NCBI GenBank assembly: GCA_002482765.1
Contig: DLGP01000135.1
Coordinates: forward strand, 1-12,831
DNA: 12,831 bases
From: Alphaproteobacteria bacterium UBA7691
Lineage (GTDB): Bacteria > Pseudomonadota > Alphaproteobacteria > Ferrovibrionales > Ferrovibrionaceae
Direction: 5' to 3'
Each line of letters opens with the position of its first letter. The first letter of the stretch is position 1. Of the stretch, positions 12,767 to 12,831 are shown piece by piece. The notes under the pieces were generated by a model. That model was not told the origin of the DNA and made no database searches. It was given only the letters and a program-made list of their open reading frames with translations. The translations under genes were made by a program, and so were the position numbers.

Positions 12767-12831
12767 GTGGCGCGTAAATCCTCCTATCTCTTCACCAGCG
12801 AATCGGTTTCCGAAGGCCATCCGGACAAGGT
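12767..12831 (+). CDS. metK: S-adenosylmethionine synthetase, N-terminal fragment cut by the window end
   Basis: Only 21 codons and two bases are present. They encode a start followed by SYLFTSESVSEGHPDK, the highly conserved MetK N-terminus; the histidine in EGHPDK contacts ATP in the known enzymes. The start is GTG 12767 with GGAG (12754-12757) at 9 nt. MetK makes S-adenosylmethionine from methionine and ATP, the cofactor used by MiaB among many others. The remainder lies beyond the window. Confidence 0.93.
   Translation, partial: MARKSSYLFTSESVSEGHPDK

Overview
The window reads as a chromosomal core segment of a GC-rich alphaproteobacterium. I place it near Rhodospirillales-type lineages, but only by gene order and protein character. 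The order mucR, Fur/Mur-type regulator, plsC, miaB, phoH, ybeY, corC, lnt, small XRE regulator, metK is a classic alphaproteobacterial neighbourhood. Almost every base is coding. The longest gene-free stretches are about 182, 155 and 146 nt, and all three carry promoter-like or structured sequence. I see no tRNA, rRNA, insertion sequence, integrase, CRISPR array or phage gene.

Layout. (1) Positions 2-2406, plus strand: the end of a LapA-domain membrane protein, then an ornithine cyclodeaminase/mu-crystallin family protein whose stop codon overlaps the start of a monomeric-sarcosine-oxidase-like FAD enzyme (ATGA). This pair looks like an amino-acid or imino-acid metabolic module. (2) Positions 2337-2912, minus strand: a VanX/DdpX-type D-Ala-D-Ala dipeptidase, overlapping the oxidase tail by 70 nt and divergent from the next gene. 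(3) Positions 2966-4150: a single ORF fusing TsaB (tRNA t6A synthesis) to RimI (ribosomal protein N-acetyltransferase). (4) Positions 4227-6137: MucR-type transcription factor, Fur/Mur-type metal regulator, PlsC-type acyltransferase. (5) Positions 6284-11997: miaB, phoH, ybeY, corC, lnt, tightly packed behind one good promoter-like sequence. Their products act in tRNA thiomethylation, rRNA maturation and RNA handling, membrane ion or stress functions, and lipoprotein acylation. (6) Positions 12153-12584: XRE regulator behind its own promoter, with operator-like CATAC repeats. (7) Position 12767 to the end: the first 21 codons of metK after a leader that can fold into three consecutive hairpins.

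Three intergenic regions (before miaB, before the XRE gene, before metK) share the -35 hexamer TTGACC at plausible spacing to a -10, which strengthens each promoter call. The genes are mostly translation and envelope housekeeping, with local regulators (MucR, Mur-like, XRE) interleaved. I do not see an obvious new defence or mobile system. The points most worth a second look are the TsaB-RimI fusion, the structured metK leader, the putative XRE operators, the oxidase plus OCD-like reductase pair, and a repeat-bearing linker in PhoH followed by an internal Shine-Dalgarno and ATG.
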